This document shows positions 41,820 through 49,963 of a DNA stretch of 64,000 bases, in pieces. The notes beneath the pieces are model-generated. The model worked only from the letters and a program-made list of their open reading frames with translations. It had not been told where the DNA came from and made no database searches. The stretch is taken from contig NZ_JABASX010000005.1 in NCBI RefSeq assembly GCF_016107655.1, forward strand, positions 62,001-126,000, read 5' to 3'. The stretch comes from Brevibacterium antiquum (GTDB taxonomy: Bacteria; Actinomycetota; Actinomycetes; Actinomycetales; Brevibacteriaceae). The number at the start of each line of letters is the position of its first letter. The stretch's first letter is position 1. Made by a program: the position numbers and the translations under genes.

Positions 41820-43039
41820 GCGGCTTCCAGAATGGAATGGAGATCCTTGCCGATGGCGGCGAATCGTTCGCCGAGGTGGCCGAACCCCTGTCCACGAACC
41901 AGCTGTCCCTGAGGCGAATGGAAGATCGTGTCGAGTTCGACGACGTCGCCTTCGACGCCACCGGGGACGGCGCAGATCTCACTGACGAGGCGGGTCCCGT
42001 TCGCGTCACGTCGCAGGTGGACGACGACGTCGATGCTCACTGCCACGGTGGGGACGACGAAGGAGGAGGAGATGTTGGCTCCGGCCAGAAGCGGCAGAGT
42101 GCAGATCTTCGTGATCGCGGCGCGGGCGGAGTTCGCGTGGATCGTTCCCATGCCGGGCAGGCCCGAATTCAAGGCCACGAGCAGGTCGAGGCTCTCGGCC
42201 TCACGGACCTCCCCGACGATCATGCGGGTCGGTCGCATGCGCAGAGCTTCCTTGACCAGAGAGCGCAGGGTGACCTCGCCGGTGCCCTCAAGAGACGGCT
42301 GGCGACACTGCATCGGAACCCAGTCGCGGCTGGGCAGGTTGAGTTCGAAGACCTCTTCACAGGAGATGATGCGCTCTCTGGCGGAAATGGAACCGGCCAG
42401 AGCATTGAGCATGGTGGTCTTGCCGGCCTGGGTTGCCCCGGAGACTAAGATATTCGCACCGCTGGCTACTGCCGCATCAAGGAATCTGGCGGCCGCTGGT
42501 GTCAGGGATCCCTGGGCGACGAGGCCGGCGAGGTTGCGCGGGCGCTGAATGAATTTGCGAATGTTGACCGCAGGAAAGGAACGGGTGATATCGGGCAGGA
42601 CGACATGGAGTCGGGAGCCGTCGGGAAGCATGGCATCGACGAATGGCTGTGACAGGTCGACCCGTCGGCCTGAGGTGCGCAGCATTCTCTCGATGAGATC
42701 ATCGAGTTCACCTGCGGTCAGTTTCGTCGTCGTCAGCTGATGGAGCCCGTCGATGGCGATGAAGACTTCGCTGGGGCTGTTGACCCAGATCTCTTCGACC
42801 CGGGGATCATCGAAATAGTCTTGCAGCGCACCGAAGCCCGAAAGCTGGTTGTCGATGGAGCGAAACGTGGCTTCCTTGTCTTCCAAGGGCGGAAGATCCG
42901 CGACCAGGCTGCGCTCGTCGTACTCAGAGATGACAGTGCGAATGACCTCTCGCGAGCGTTGCATATCGGCGCGAGGGTCCACGTCGAGGTCTCTGATCCT
43001 CTTATGAACTTCGCTCTTGATGACCTCGGTGGCTTCCAC
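41816..43039 (-). CDS. tadA: TadA/CpaF pilus-assembly ATPase
   Basis: 407 residues from the GTG at 43039. Type II/IV secretion ATPase powering Tad pilin assembly. N-terminal helical part, then WVNSPSEVFIA; Walker A is GATQAGKTT (201-209) rather than the usual GGTGSGKTT; the acidic box is ISCEEVFEL; Walker B area is TRMIVGEVR (272-280); and the histidine box is MGTIHANSA (about 297-305). The substitution in the Walker A loop keeps the GKT core, so activity is likely retained. No tadZ/cpaE-like gene sits upstream, as it often does in actinobacteria. Confidence 0.9.
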   Translation of the reverse strand: MEATEVIKSEVHKRIRDLDVDPRADMQRSREVIRTVISEYDERSLVADLPPLEDKEATFRSIDNQLSGFGALQDYFDDPRVEEIWVNSPSEVFIAIDGLHQLTTTKLTAGELDDLIERMLRTSGRRVDLSQPFVDAMLPDGSRLHVVLPDITRSFPAVNIRKFIQRPRNLAGLVAQGSLTPAAARFLDAAVASGANILVSGATQAGKTTMLNALAGSISARERIISCEEVFELNLPSRDWVPMQCRQPSLEGTGEVTLRSLVKEALRMRPTRMIVGEVREAESLDLLVALNSGLPGMGTIHANSARAAITKICTLPLLAGANISSSFVVPTVAVSIDVVVHLRRDANGTRLVSEICAVPGGVEGDVVELDTIFHSPQGQLVRGQGFGHLGERFAAIGKDLHSILEAA

Positions 43040-43446
43040 ATTGAACCCCTGGCGTCCAGAATACGAATCATGTTTCTAACAGCTGGATTTGTTTTTAACC
43101 TATATGTAGTCGAATCAAGAATCCAGTGATTTCTCGAATCTGTGGATAACTCTCTTCGTGGCGGGAAAATGTCATAACTGTAGTTTCAGCGCGTAGACTC
43201 CGAGTCGACTCGTCACTGCATCCGCATTGCACATTCCCGTAATCGGGTATAGATTCTCATCACTGTTGCAGGGCTTTCCGCTCAAGCCTCGCGCTCTACG
43301 GACCGCGTCACCGGCGGGATGACTTGATCTCCTGCCGGTGGCGCTCAACTGTTCCGGTGCCCACCCGATCCCGGCGCCGGTCGTCGCTGGGGATCAGGGG
43401 CGAGGATTCAAGCCTGAGGGCCGCGATGCACTAGGCTTGACTCATT
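43040..43446. promoter_or_regulatory. Divergent region between the Tad cluster and prfB
   Basis: 407 bp without a supported gene. The left part (about 43060-43250) is AT-rich, with several A/T runs, and is the likely promoter zone of the tad operon and possibly prfB. An imperfect hairpin at 43309-43340 (11 bp including one G-U pair, 10-nt loop) lies about 110 bp before prfB. Its function is unknown. Confidence 0.45.
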
Positions 43447-44565
43447 ATGGCCACTGATTATTCTGCTGAAATCGCCAACCTCCGTCAGACCTACAAGGCG
43501 ATCCTGGATGTGTCTGATCTGGACAACCTTCGCTCCGAGGTCGCCGAGATGACGGAGCAGGCATCGGCGCCGTCCTTCTGGGACGATCCGGACTCGGCGC
43601 AGAAGATCTCGGCCACGCTCTCGCACAAGCAGGGAACCCTGGAGAAGCTCGAGAAGTTCGGTGAACGCATCGACGATGCCGAGCTGCTCATCGAGATGTC
43701 CGAGGACGAGGGCGATGAGGACTCGAAGGTCGAAGCCGAGCGTGACCTCAAGAAGCTTCACGACCAGTTGGCCGAGCTCGAGATCTCGACGCTGCTCAAC
43801 CACGAATACGACGAGCGTTCGGCCGTCGTGACTGTGCGATCCGGCGCCGGCGGCGACGACGCCACCGACTGGGCGCAGATGCTCATCCGCATGTACATCC
43901 GCTGGGGCGAGAACCGCGGGTACAACGTGCAGCAGCTGGACACCTCCTACGCTGAGGGCGCGGGCATCAAGTCCGCCACGATCCAGGTCAACGCCCCCTA
44001 CGCTTACGGAACACTTTCTGTGGAAGCCGGCACCCACCGTCTCGTGCGTATCAGTCCCTTCGACAACCAGGGGCGTCGCCAGACTTCCTTCGCCGCCGTC
44101 GAGGTTGTGCCGCTCATCGAATCCACCGACCACGTCGAAATCGATGAGAACGATCTGCGCATCGACGTCTACCGGTCTTCGGGCCCCGGCGGTCAGTCCG
44201 TGAATACAACCGACTCGGCCGTGCGCATCACGCACGAGCCCACCGGCGTCGTCGTGAGCATGCAGAACGAGAAGTCTCAGATCCAGAACCGTGAAGCCGC
44301 GATGCGGGTGCTGCAGTCACGCCTCCTTGACCTCAAGCGTAAGGAAGAAGCGGCGCAGAAGAAGGAACTGGCCGGTGACATCAAGGCCAGCTGGGGTGAC
44401 CAGATGCGCTCCTACGTCACCCACCCGTACCAGATGGTCAAGGACCTGCGCACAGGCTACGAGGTCAACAACCCCTCGAACGTCTTCGACGGTGACCTCG
44501 ACGGCCTCATCGAAGCCGGAATCCGCTGGCGCAAGGAGCAGGAGATGGCCGAAGAGGCTTCCTGA
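43447..44565 (+). CDS. prfB: Peptide chain release factor 2
   Basis: Terminates translation at UGA and UAA. 372 residues. Codon-recognition motif SPF at 203-205 (RF2 type, not PxT of RF1) and catalytic GGQ at 248-250 in [12 protein letters not shown]. The reading frame is continuous, so the autoregulatory +1 frameshift of E. coli prfB is absent, as in many actinobacteria. It heads a stretch leading to ftsE, but a 22-bp hairpin lies between them, so co-transcription is unlikely. Confidence 0.97.
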   Translation: MATDYSAEIANLRQTYKAILDVSDLDNLRSEVAEMTEQASAPSFWDDPDSAQKISATLSHKQGTLEKLEKFGERIDDAELLIEMSEDEGDEDSKVEAERDLKKLHDQLAELEISTLLNHEYDERSAVVTVRSGAGGDDATDWAQMLIRMYIRWGENRGYNVQQLDTSYAEGAGIKSATIQVNAPYAYGTLSVEAGTHRLVRISPFDNQGRRQTSFAAVEVVPLIESTDHVEIDENDLRIDVYRSSGPGGQSVNTTDSAVRITHEPTGVVVSMQNEKSQIQNREAAMRVLQSRLLDLKRKEEAAQKKELAGDIKASWGDQMRSYVTHPYQMVKDLRTGYEVNNPSNVFDGDLDGLIEAGIRWRKEQEMAEEAS

Positions 44566-44635
44566 CCTCTGGCCGCAGCAAGCTGGCCCTCAGCCACAAC
44601 AGGCGGGTTTCAGTGACAATTGCGTGACTGACAGC

Positions 44636-44695
44636 GTTGAGTGTGGGCTTGCGTTCGTTTTTCTCGAGGAATTCGAACGCAAGCCCACACTCAAC
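44636..44695. terminator. 22-bp perfect hairpin after prfB
   Basis: Arms 44636-44657 and 44674-44695 are perfectly complementary over 22 bp, with a 16-nt loop that begins TTTTT. No U-tract follows the stem. Between it and ftsE are two 19-bp near-identical direct repeats (44726-44744 and 44753-44771, CTCCAGCGG core). The gap from 44566 to 44895 contains no other feature I can support. Confidence 0.75.
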
Positions 44696-44895
44696 TGCCG
44701 TCGAAAGCTGTCGGCGATAGCTCCGCCTCCAGCGGGGCCAGCGAAAGTGCCTCCTCCAGCGGAGCCGGCGACCGCCTCGGCGGCTGTGAACTTCCTCCGA
44801 TGCGCAACACACGCCCTTGAGCCTCCCAGAACATGACGGAGCTGTTACGTACAGTGGAAGCGGCCGAGCCATCCGCGACATGATTGAAGACCCTC

Positions 44896-45585
44896 TTGAT
44901 CAAATTCGACTCAGTTTCGAAGTCCTACGACGCGCGCTCCCGCAGAGCACTCGACGACATCTCGTTCGAGGCCGAGCGTGGAGAATTCGTGTTCCTCGTC
45001 GGGGCTTCGGGCTCGGGTAAGTCCACGGTCATCCGCCTCATCCTGCGCGAAGAGGTCCCTAGCACCGGGCGCATCCACATCGCCGGAAAATCGGTCGTGA
45101 AGATGCCCAGCTGGAAGGTGCCCTACCTGCGGCGGGGGATCGGCACAGTATTCCAGGACTTCCGCCTGCTGCCGAACAAGACCGTCTTCGCCAACGTCGC
45201 CTTCGCCCTCCAGGTCATCGGCAAATCCCGGGCGTCCATGTCGACCCTGGTCCCCGATGTGCTCGAGACCGTCGGACTGGCCGGCAAAGAGAAGCGCTAC
45301 CCCAACGAACTCTCCGGCGGTGAGCAGCAGCGCGTGGCCATTGCCCGTGCCGTCGTCAACAAGCCGGGTATCCTGCTCGCCGATGAGCCCACAGGCAACC
45401 TCGACCCGACCACAAGCGCCGACATCATGTCGGTACTTGAGAAGATCAACCGCAACGGAACCACAGTGCTCATGGCCACTCACGATGGAGAGATCGTCAA
45501 CCGGATGCGAAAACGAGTCATCGAACTCTCCGAGGGGATCATCGTCCGCGACGTCGAAGAGGGCACCTACGGAGTCGCCTCATGA
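44896..45585 (+). CDS. ftsE: Cell-division ABC ATPase FtsE
   Basis: 229 residues from the TTG at 44896 (GAAGA 5 nt upstream), the usual family length starting (M)[10 protein letters not shown]; a TTG at 44884 would add four residues. Walker [11 protein letters not shown]-loop VFQDFRLL, signature [14 protein letters not shown], Walker [12 protein letters not shown], and H-loop ATHDG. With FtsX it forms the divisome-linked ABC unit that, in mycobacteria and others, activates a peptidoglycan hydrolase rather than moving a substrate. Overlaps ftsX by 4 nt (ATGA). Confidence 0.93.
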   Translation: MIKFDSVSKSYDARSRRALDDISFEAERGEFVFLVGASGSGKSTVIRLILREEVPSTGRIHIAGKSVVKMPSWKVPYLRRGIGTVFQDFRLLPNKTVFANVAFALQVIGKSRASMSTLVPDVLETVGLAGKEKRYPNELSGGEQQRVAIARAVVNKPGILLADEPTGNLDPTTSADIMSVLEKINRNGTTVLMATHDGEIVNRMRKRVIELSEGIIVRDVEEGTYGVAS

Positions 45586-46496
45586 GAGCCGGATTCATCC
45601 TCTCCGAGGTCTGGTCAGGGCTGCGCAAGAACGTGTCCATGGTCCTGTCCGTGGTGCTCGTGACCTTTGTGTCCCTGCTCTTCGTCGGCGCCGCGATCCT
45701 GCTGCAGATGCAGGTGGGCCAGATGAAGGACTATTGGTACGACCGCGTCCAGGTCTCCGTCTTCCTGTGCCCACCCGACTCCGAAGCCACCAACTGCGTC
45801 GAAGGCGAAGCCACCGATACGCAGAAGAAGAACATCGAAGACCAGCTGAGCAGCTCAGAGCTTGCCCCCTACGTCGACGAGGTCTACTTCGAAGACAAGG
45901 GTGAGGCCTTCGAGCACTTCCAGGACCAGTTCAAGGGCACCAGCCTCGAAGGCACCGTTCCCGAAGACGAGATGAACGAGTCGTTCAGGGTCAAACTCAA
46001 GGACGCCGAGAAGTACGACATCATCAAGGAATCGTTCTCCTCGACCCAGGGCGTCGAAGAGGTCGTTGACCAGAATCAGCTGCTCGACCGTCTCTTCAGT
46101 GTCCTCAACATCGCCACCGTCGTCGCGGTTGCGATCGCCGGGATCATGCTGCTGTGTGCCATGCTGCTCATCGCCACGACCATCCGGCTCTCCGCATTCT
46201 CCCGCCGGCGCGAAACGGGAATCATGCGCCTGGTGGGTGCGTCGAACACCTTTATCCAACTCCCGTTCCTGCTTGAGGGCGTCATCGCCTCGGCGATCGG
46301 TGCGACCCTGTCCGCCGGTGCACTGGGGCTCCTCGTCCACTTCGGTGTCAGCGGCTGGCTGGAGGGGCAGGCCACGGGCTTCAGCCTGATCTCCGGGGTC
46401 AATGTCCTCATTGTGGCCCCGATTCTCATCGCCATCGGTGTGATCATGGCCGGCGCATCGTCCCTGATCACCCTGAATAAGTACACGAAGGTCTGA
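45582..46496 (+). CDS. ftsX: Cell-division protein FtsX
   Basis: 304 residues. One helix near 20-42, a large extracellular domain (about 45-170), then three helices (about 180-205, 228-250, 275-298), the FtsX/MacB-permease layout. Cys63 and Cys72 lie in the external loop ([12 protein letters not shown]) and could form a disulfide. The external domain is expected to bind the hydrolase partner encoded one base downstream. [11 protein letters not shown] is the cytoplasmic coupling helix toward FtsE. Confidence 0.93.
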   Translation: MRAGFILSEVWSGLRKNVSMVLSVVLVTFVSLLFVGAAILLQMQVGQMKDYWYDRVQVSVFLCPPDSEATNCVEGEATDTQKKNIEDQLSSSELAPYVDEVYFEDKGEAFEHFQDQFKGTSLEGTVPEDEMNESFRVKLKDAEKYDIIKESFSSTQGVEEVVDQNQLLDRLFSVLNIATVVAVAIAGIMLLCAMLLIATTIRLSAFSRRRETGIMRLVGASNTFIQLPFLLEGVIASAIGATLSAGALGLLVHFGVSGWLEGQATGFSLISGVNVLIVAPILIAIGVIMAGASSLITLNKYTKV

Positions 46497-46497
46497 G

Positions 46498-47727
46498 ATG
46501 AAGCGCAGGCTCGGTTTGGTTCTCACAGCGGCAGTGCTGGCCGTCGTCTTGCCCGTCACCTCGGCGGGGGCCAATCCCCGCGATGACAAGAGCAAGGTCG
46601 ATGACCGGGTCAAAGAACTCCAGCAGGAGTTCGAGGGCCTCGACGAGGACCTGGCCCGAGTCATCGCCGAACGCGACGCGGCGGAAGAGAAGCTGCCCGA
46701 CGCTGAGGCCGCGTCGAAGAAGGCCGACGATGCTCTGAGTGAGGCCATCGAGAAGGATGACGCCATGGCCGCTCGGCTCACCTCGGCGGAGAATGCACAG
46801 TCGGATCTCAAGACCTCGATCAAGGATGGCGCGGAGGAGATCGACAAACACAAGACCTCGGCCGCGCGCATCGGGCGTCAGGCGTACCAGAATTCGGGCA
46901 TCACCTCTGACCTGGCGATGCTGCTGCAGATGGCCGAGGGGACAAGCGCCGACGGTGGAATCGGGCGCGTGGACTCCGCCGTCCGGTCACAGCAGCGCAC
47001 GATCGACAACCTCTCCGAGCAGCGAGCGGTCAACAAGAACAACGAAGAGCGCCTCTCGGGTGTCACCGATGAGATCTCGGACCTGAAGGACGAAGCCGCC
47101 GAGGCGGTGCTGGCCAAAGAGGCCGCACAGATCGATGCGAAGAAGAAGTCCGACAGCCTGGCCGACATCATCTCCGCGAAGGACGATGCGGAGAAGACGA
47201 TCTCTGATAACAAAGCCACGACCGAGGAGCAGCTGAAGAAGGAACAGGACGAGCAGGACCGGCTGGCGAAGAAGGTTCGCGAGTGGGAGAAGGAGCAGGA
47301 GAAGAAGGGCAAGTTCGTCTATGGAGACGGCGAGCTGGCCAATCCGGCCAAGGGCTATCCCATCACCTCGCCCTTCGGCTATCGGATCCACCCGATCACC
47401 GGGGCCAAGAAGCTGCACTCGGGCACCGACTTCGGCGTCCCCTGCGGCACCCCGATCAGGGCTGCCGGCGACGGCATCGTCGTAACCTCGGGATGGACAG
47501 GCGGCTACGGCAACCGTGTCGTGATCTCCCACGGAAAGATCAAGGGCGACTCCATCGCCTCGACGTACAACCACAACACGGACCTCAAGGTCCACGATGG
47601 GCAGAAGGTGAAGAAGGGCCAGGTCATCTCGGATTCGGGGACGACCGGCGCATCCACCGGCTGCCACCTGCACTTCGAGGTCATGAAGAACGGCGGATAC
47701 GTCGATCCGATGCCCTACATCTCCTGA
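46498..47727 (+). CDS. Secreted coiled-coil LytM (M23) endopeptidase, probable FtsEX partner
   Basis: 409 residues. Signal peptide 1-25 (KRR, hydrophobic core, TSAGA), then a long coiled coil (about 28-290) with heptad-like charged sequence as in EnvC and PcsB, then an M23 domain. Zinc and catalytic residues are all present: His307 and Asp311 (HSGTDFG), His359 (YNHNTD), His390 and His392 (CHLHFEV). The spacing matches LytM. Unlike E. coli EnvC, which lacks active-site residues and only activates amidases, this protein should cleave peptidoglycan stems itself. It starts one base after ftsX, so FtsEX control by coiled-coil rearrangement is the natural model. Confidence 0.88.
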   Translation: MKRRLGLVLTAAVLAVVLPVTSAGANPRDDKSKVDDRVKELQQEFEGLDEDLARVIAERDAAEEKLPDAEAASKKADDALSEAIEKDDAMAARLTSAENAQSDLKTSIKDGAEEIDKHKTSAARIGRQAYQNSGITSDLAMLLQMAEGTSADGGIGRVDSAVRSQQRTIDNLSEQRAVNKNNEERLSGVTDEISDLKDEAAEAVLAKEAAQIDAKKKSDSLADIISAKDDAEKTISDNKATTEEQLKKEQDEQDRLAKKVREWEKEQEKKGKFVYGDGELANPAKGYPITSPFGYRIHPITGAKKLHSGTDFGVPCGTPIRAAGDGIVVTSGWTGGYGNRVVISHGKIKGDSIASTYNHNTDLKVHDGQKVKKGQVISDSGTTGASTGCHLHFEVMKNGGYVDPMPYIS

Positions 47728-47920
47728 GTGTGTTCAGCATCCGGTCCGTTGGGCGCTGACCTCGCCGAGGCGGCCCCTGGGTGGCCGTCAGCGTGGCCTT
47801 TCGTACGCGATACCATTGAGCTAGAGTAGTTGGTCTGCGTGTCTACGCGATTGAGCAGTCCGATGGGGCTGATAATCGTGGCCGGGCACGGTGAACCGAG
47901 ACACAGGAAGGAGGCCGGAC

Positions 47921-48391
47921 ATGCCGAAGGAAACTGGCAAGAAAGTCATTGCGAGGAACCGCAAGGCGCGCCACGACTATCTCATCGAAGATACGTGGGA
48001 GGCCGGTCTCGTGCTGAGCGGAACCGAAGTGAAGTCACTGCGAGAGGGCAGGGCGTCGCTGACCGACGGGTTCGCGCTGATCTTCCAGAATGAAGCGTGG
48101 CTTGAGGGTGTCTACATTCCCGAATACGCACAGGGGACATGGACGAACCACACTGCTCGCCGACGCCGGAAACTGCTGCTGCACCGCGAGGAGATTCTCC
48201 GGCTGTCGCAGAAGGTCAAGGAGTCGGGGCGCACCCTCATTCCGCTGGAGCTGTACTTCGACGGATCGCGCGTCAAGGTCGAGATCGCGTTGGCCAAGGG
48301 CAAGCGTGAATGGGACAAGCGTCAGGCCCTGCGTGAGGCGCAGGACAAGCGCGAGGCAGAGCGGGCGATCAAGTCCAAGCAGTTCCTCTGA
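47921..48391 (+). CDS. smpB: SsrA-binding protein SmpB
   Basis: 156 residues from the ATG at 47921 with AGGAGG 7 nt upstream; the in-frame start at 47891 is rejected. Binds tmRNA and brings it to stalled ribosomes for trans-translation. [34 protein letters not shown] is the canonical OB-fold opening, and the basic C-terminal tail ([24 protein letters not shown]) enters the mRNA channel. Immediately upstream of ssrA, as in many bacteria. Confidence 0.97.
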   Translation: MPKETGKKVIARNRKARHDYLIEDTWEAGLVLSGTEVKSLREGRASLTDGFALIFQNEAWLEGVYIPEYAQGTWTNHTARRRRKLLLHREEILRLSQKVKESGRTLIPLELYFDGSRVKVEIALAKGKREWDKRQALREAQDKREAERAIKSKQFL

Positions 48392-48545
48392 ATCTGCTCC
48401 GCTGACACCAACGATCTGACTGATTTCCCGTCCGCGGGAATGCAATTGGGTCGTGTGGTGTTGTGGGAGTATGCTGGTTATTCTGGTCGGCGCATGAGCC
48501 TGTTTGTGCAGGTGGATGCGCTGGGCAGATTTGGTAACAGAATAT

Positions 48546-48919
48546 GGGGATGATCGGTTTCGACGTCGGACACTGCGACGGGAGAAGCGGGCCGAGAATG
48601 TAGAGTCATCTCGTTAATGTCCTCTGCAAAACAATAGGTGCTAAGTCTAATAACCGCACCGATTTCGCCCTCGCTGCCTGATTAGGCCGAGCTGCGAATC
48701 CGTCAGTCTAGAGTTGCTTCCACTCTAGGTCCTGGCGTCGCTTAGGGAGCCACTGCTTCAGATATTCGTTGAGGGTATCTGAGGGACTTTTACTCAACTC
48801 CGTTCGTTGGTCCACATGTTCGTGTGAGGGCCAGAACCTAAGAAACTACTTCACGAACTGCGCCCGGAGAAGTCCTGACAATCTGCCGACGGACGCGGGT
48901 TCGATTCCCGCCATCTCCA
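48546..48919 (+). ncRNA. ssrA: Transfer-messenger RNA (tmRNA)
   Basis: The 5' end GGGGATG pairs with CATCTCC at 48912-48918, with A48919 as discriminator; CCA is not encoded. GGACGCGGGTTCGATTCCCGCC before the 3' end is the T arm. The tag open frame runs 48640-48681 (GCT AAG ... GCC TGA) and encodes AKSNNRTDFALAA, with the conserved ALAA end recognised by ClpXP-type proteases. The 3' end is about 155 nt after smpB begins its gap, and a terminator follows at once. I found no duplicated 3' segment that would mark an integrated element. Confidence 0.96.
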
Positions 48920-48928
48920 CAGATAGTC

Positions 48929-48975
48929 AAGCCCCGCTGGCCCAGTGATTCACTGGGCGAGCGGGGCTTTTCTTG
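48929..48975 (+). terminator. tmRNA terminator
   Basis: AAGCCCCGCT (48929-48938) pairs with AGCGGGGCTT (48960-48969), with an inner CCCAGTGATTCACTGGG stem, followed by a T-rich TTTTCTT. A canonical factor-independent terminator. Confidence 0.93.
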
Positions 48976-49172
48976 TGTCCGGAATCTGCCGCTGCCCAAA
49001 TCTTGCCCACACTTCATTTCAGCGGGACGCCGCCCGAGCCGCGTCCAGGGCGCGCTGTTCCAAGGTTGGCTCGTGCGTCATCGATACCGCACGTCCAAGT
49101 CAGGGGCAGCCAAATCCTGGCAGGTCGGCGGCTAAGATTGAATCAGTCATCAACTCAGTCAGGACCAAACGG

Positions 49173-49445
49173 ATGCAGGTGCAAGATATGGCGACCGTCC
49201 AGCGTGAGCGATTCCTCTCAAAGACGGAATGGAAGTTCATCGGCTTCCTCGCACTCGCATTTGTGTTGACCCCGATCTTCTACGGTCTGCCCTTGCTTAG
49301 CCCCTTGTTTGCTTTGGGCACGAGCGTCCGCTCGCATAAGGCAAAGATGGTGTGGCTCTGGGTGATCTCATCGGTTCTGGTTCTGATGTCGATCGCACCG
49401 TTCATCCTAAGGATGGCTGGCCTGAGCAACTTCATCGTCGAATGA
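49173..49445 (+). CDS. Small membrane protein of unknown function
   Basis: 90 residues from the ATG at 49173 (AGGAC 8 nt upstream), or 85 from the ATG at 49188. A polar N-terminus (MQVQDMATVQRERFLSKTEWK) precedes two hydrophobic helices (about 22-46 and 58-80) with a short basic loop (RSHKAKM). A strong hairpin follows at 49509, which supports a real transcription unit. I recognise no family. It stands alone between tmRNA and the ThDP enzyme genes. Confidence 0.6.
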   Translation: MQVQDMATVQRERFLSKTEWKFIGFLALAFVLTPIFYGLPLLSPLFALGTSVRSHKAKMVWLWVISSVLVLMSIAPFILRMAGLSNFIVE

Positions 49446-49508
49446 CATTGTGAGGCACCAGGCTTCGATCGAGCCTCGGCGCGTATCCTCCTTTTGTTGG
49501 AAGTCGAA

Positions 49509-49547
49509 GCAAACAGCCCCTGAGCCTGAATGGCCGGGGCTGTTTGC
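49509..49547. terminator. Terminator after the small membrane protein gene
   Basis: GCAAACAGCCCC (49509-49520) pairs with GGGGCTGTTTGC (49536-49547), 12 bp with a 15-nt loop. It could serve the small membrane-protein gene on the plus strand and the GAF fragment on the minus strand. Confidence 0.75.
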
Positions 49548-49578
49548 GTTCATCAACTTGCGCTCAGATTCTCGCGTG

Positions 49579-49884
49579 TCATCTCCGGTAACTCTCCCGT
49601 GTCCGCTCGCATGCTTCGTGCATGATAGTTCGCCACCTCACCGCCGAGGCAGCGCGTCCGCCGATCCCGTCGCCCACGGCCAGACGCCACGTGACAGACA
49701 TCTCGGGTGTTCTCACACCATGGTGCGCACCCATGTGGAGCAGATCATCGTTTGCAATCAGTCCGGTCCAAGAAATGTCACACTGCAGTGCGGCACTGAC
49801 GTGTTCGACTGCTGCCTGCATCGCCAGCGCTGTGTCTTTTGCGGTCATCAAGGCTGAAAGGAAGTGCCCCAAACCAGCAGTCAT
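49579..49884 (-). pseudogene. GAF-domain remnant
   Basis: 101 residues from the ATG at 49884. Residues about 15-85 resemble the first half of a GAF domain of the actinobacterial regulator type: the stretch from DISWTGLI through HHGVRTPEMSVTWRLAVGDGIGGRAAS is characteristic. It ends with a non-homologous tail (HEACERTRESYRR) and has no output domain. The gene is therefore probably a truncated regulator, perhaps of the adjacent ThDP enzyme gene, or decayed by frameshift. A functional small GAF protein is less likely. Confidence 0.55.
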
Positions 49885-49963
49885 GAATGTTCGATCTTCC
49901 GTGAGATGTCCGTGAGTAGTCCATCTTAGGAGAGCTGCGCGACTTCCATTGCTGACGGCGAGC

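Noticed and set aside
43447-43530. Programmed frameshift in prfB
   Set aside because: The frame is continuous from the ATG with no early UGA, so no recoding is needed.
48546-49172. Integrated element at the tmRNA 3' end
   Set aside because: No integrase gene and no repeated copy of the tmRNA end inside the window.
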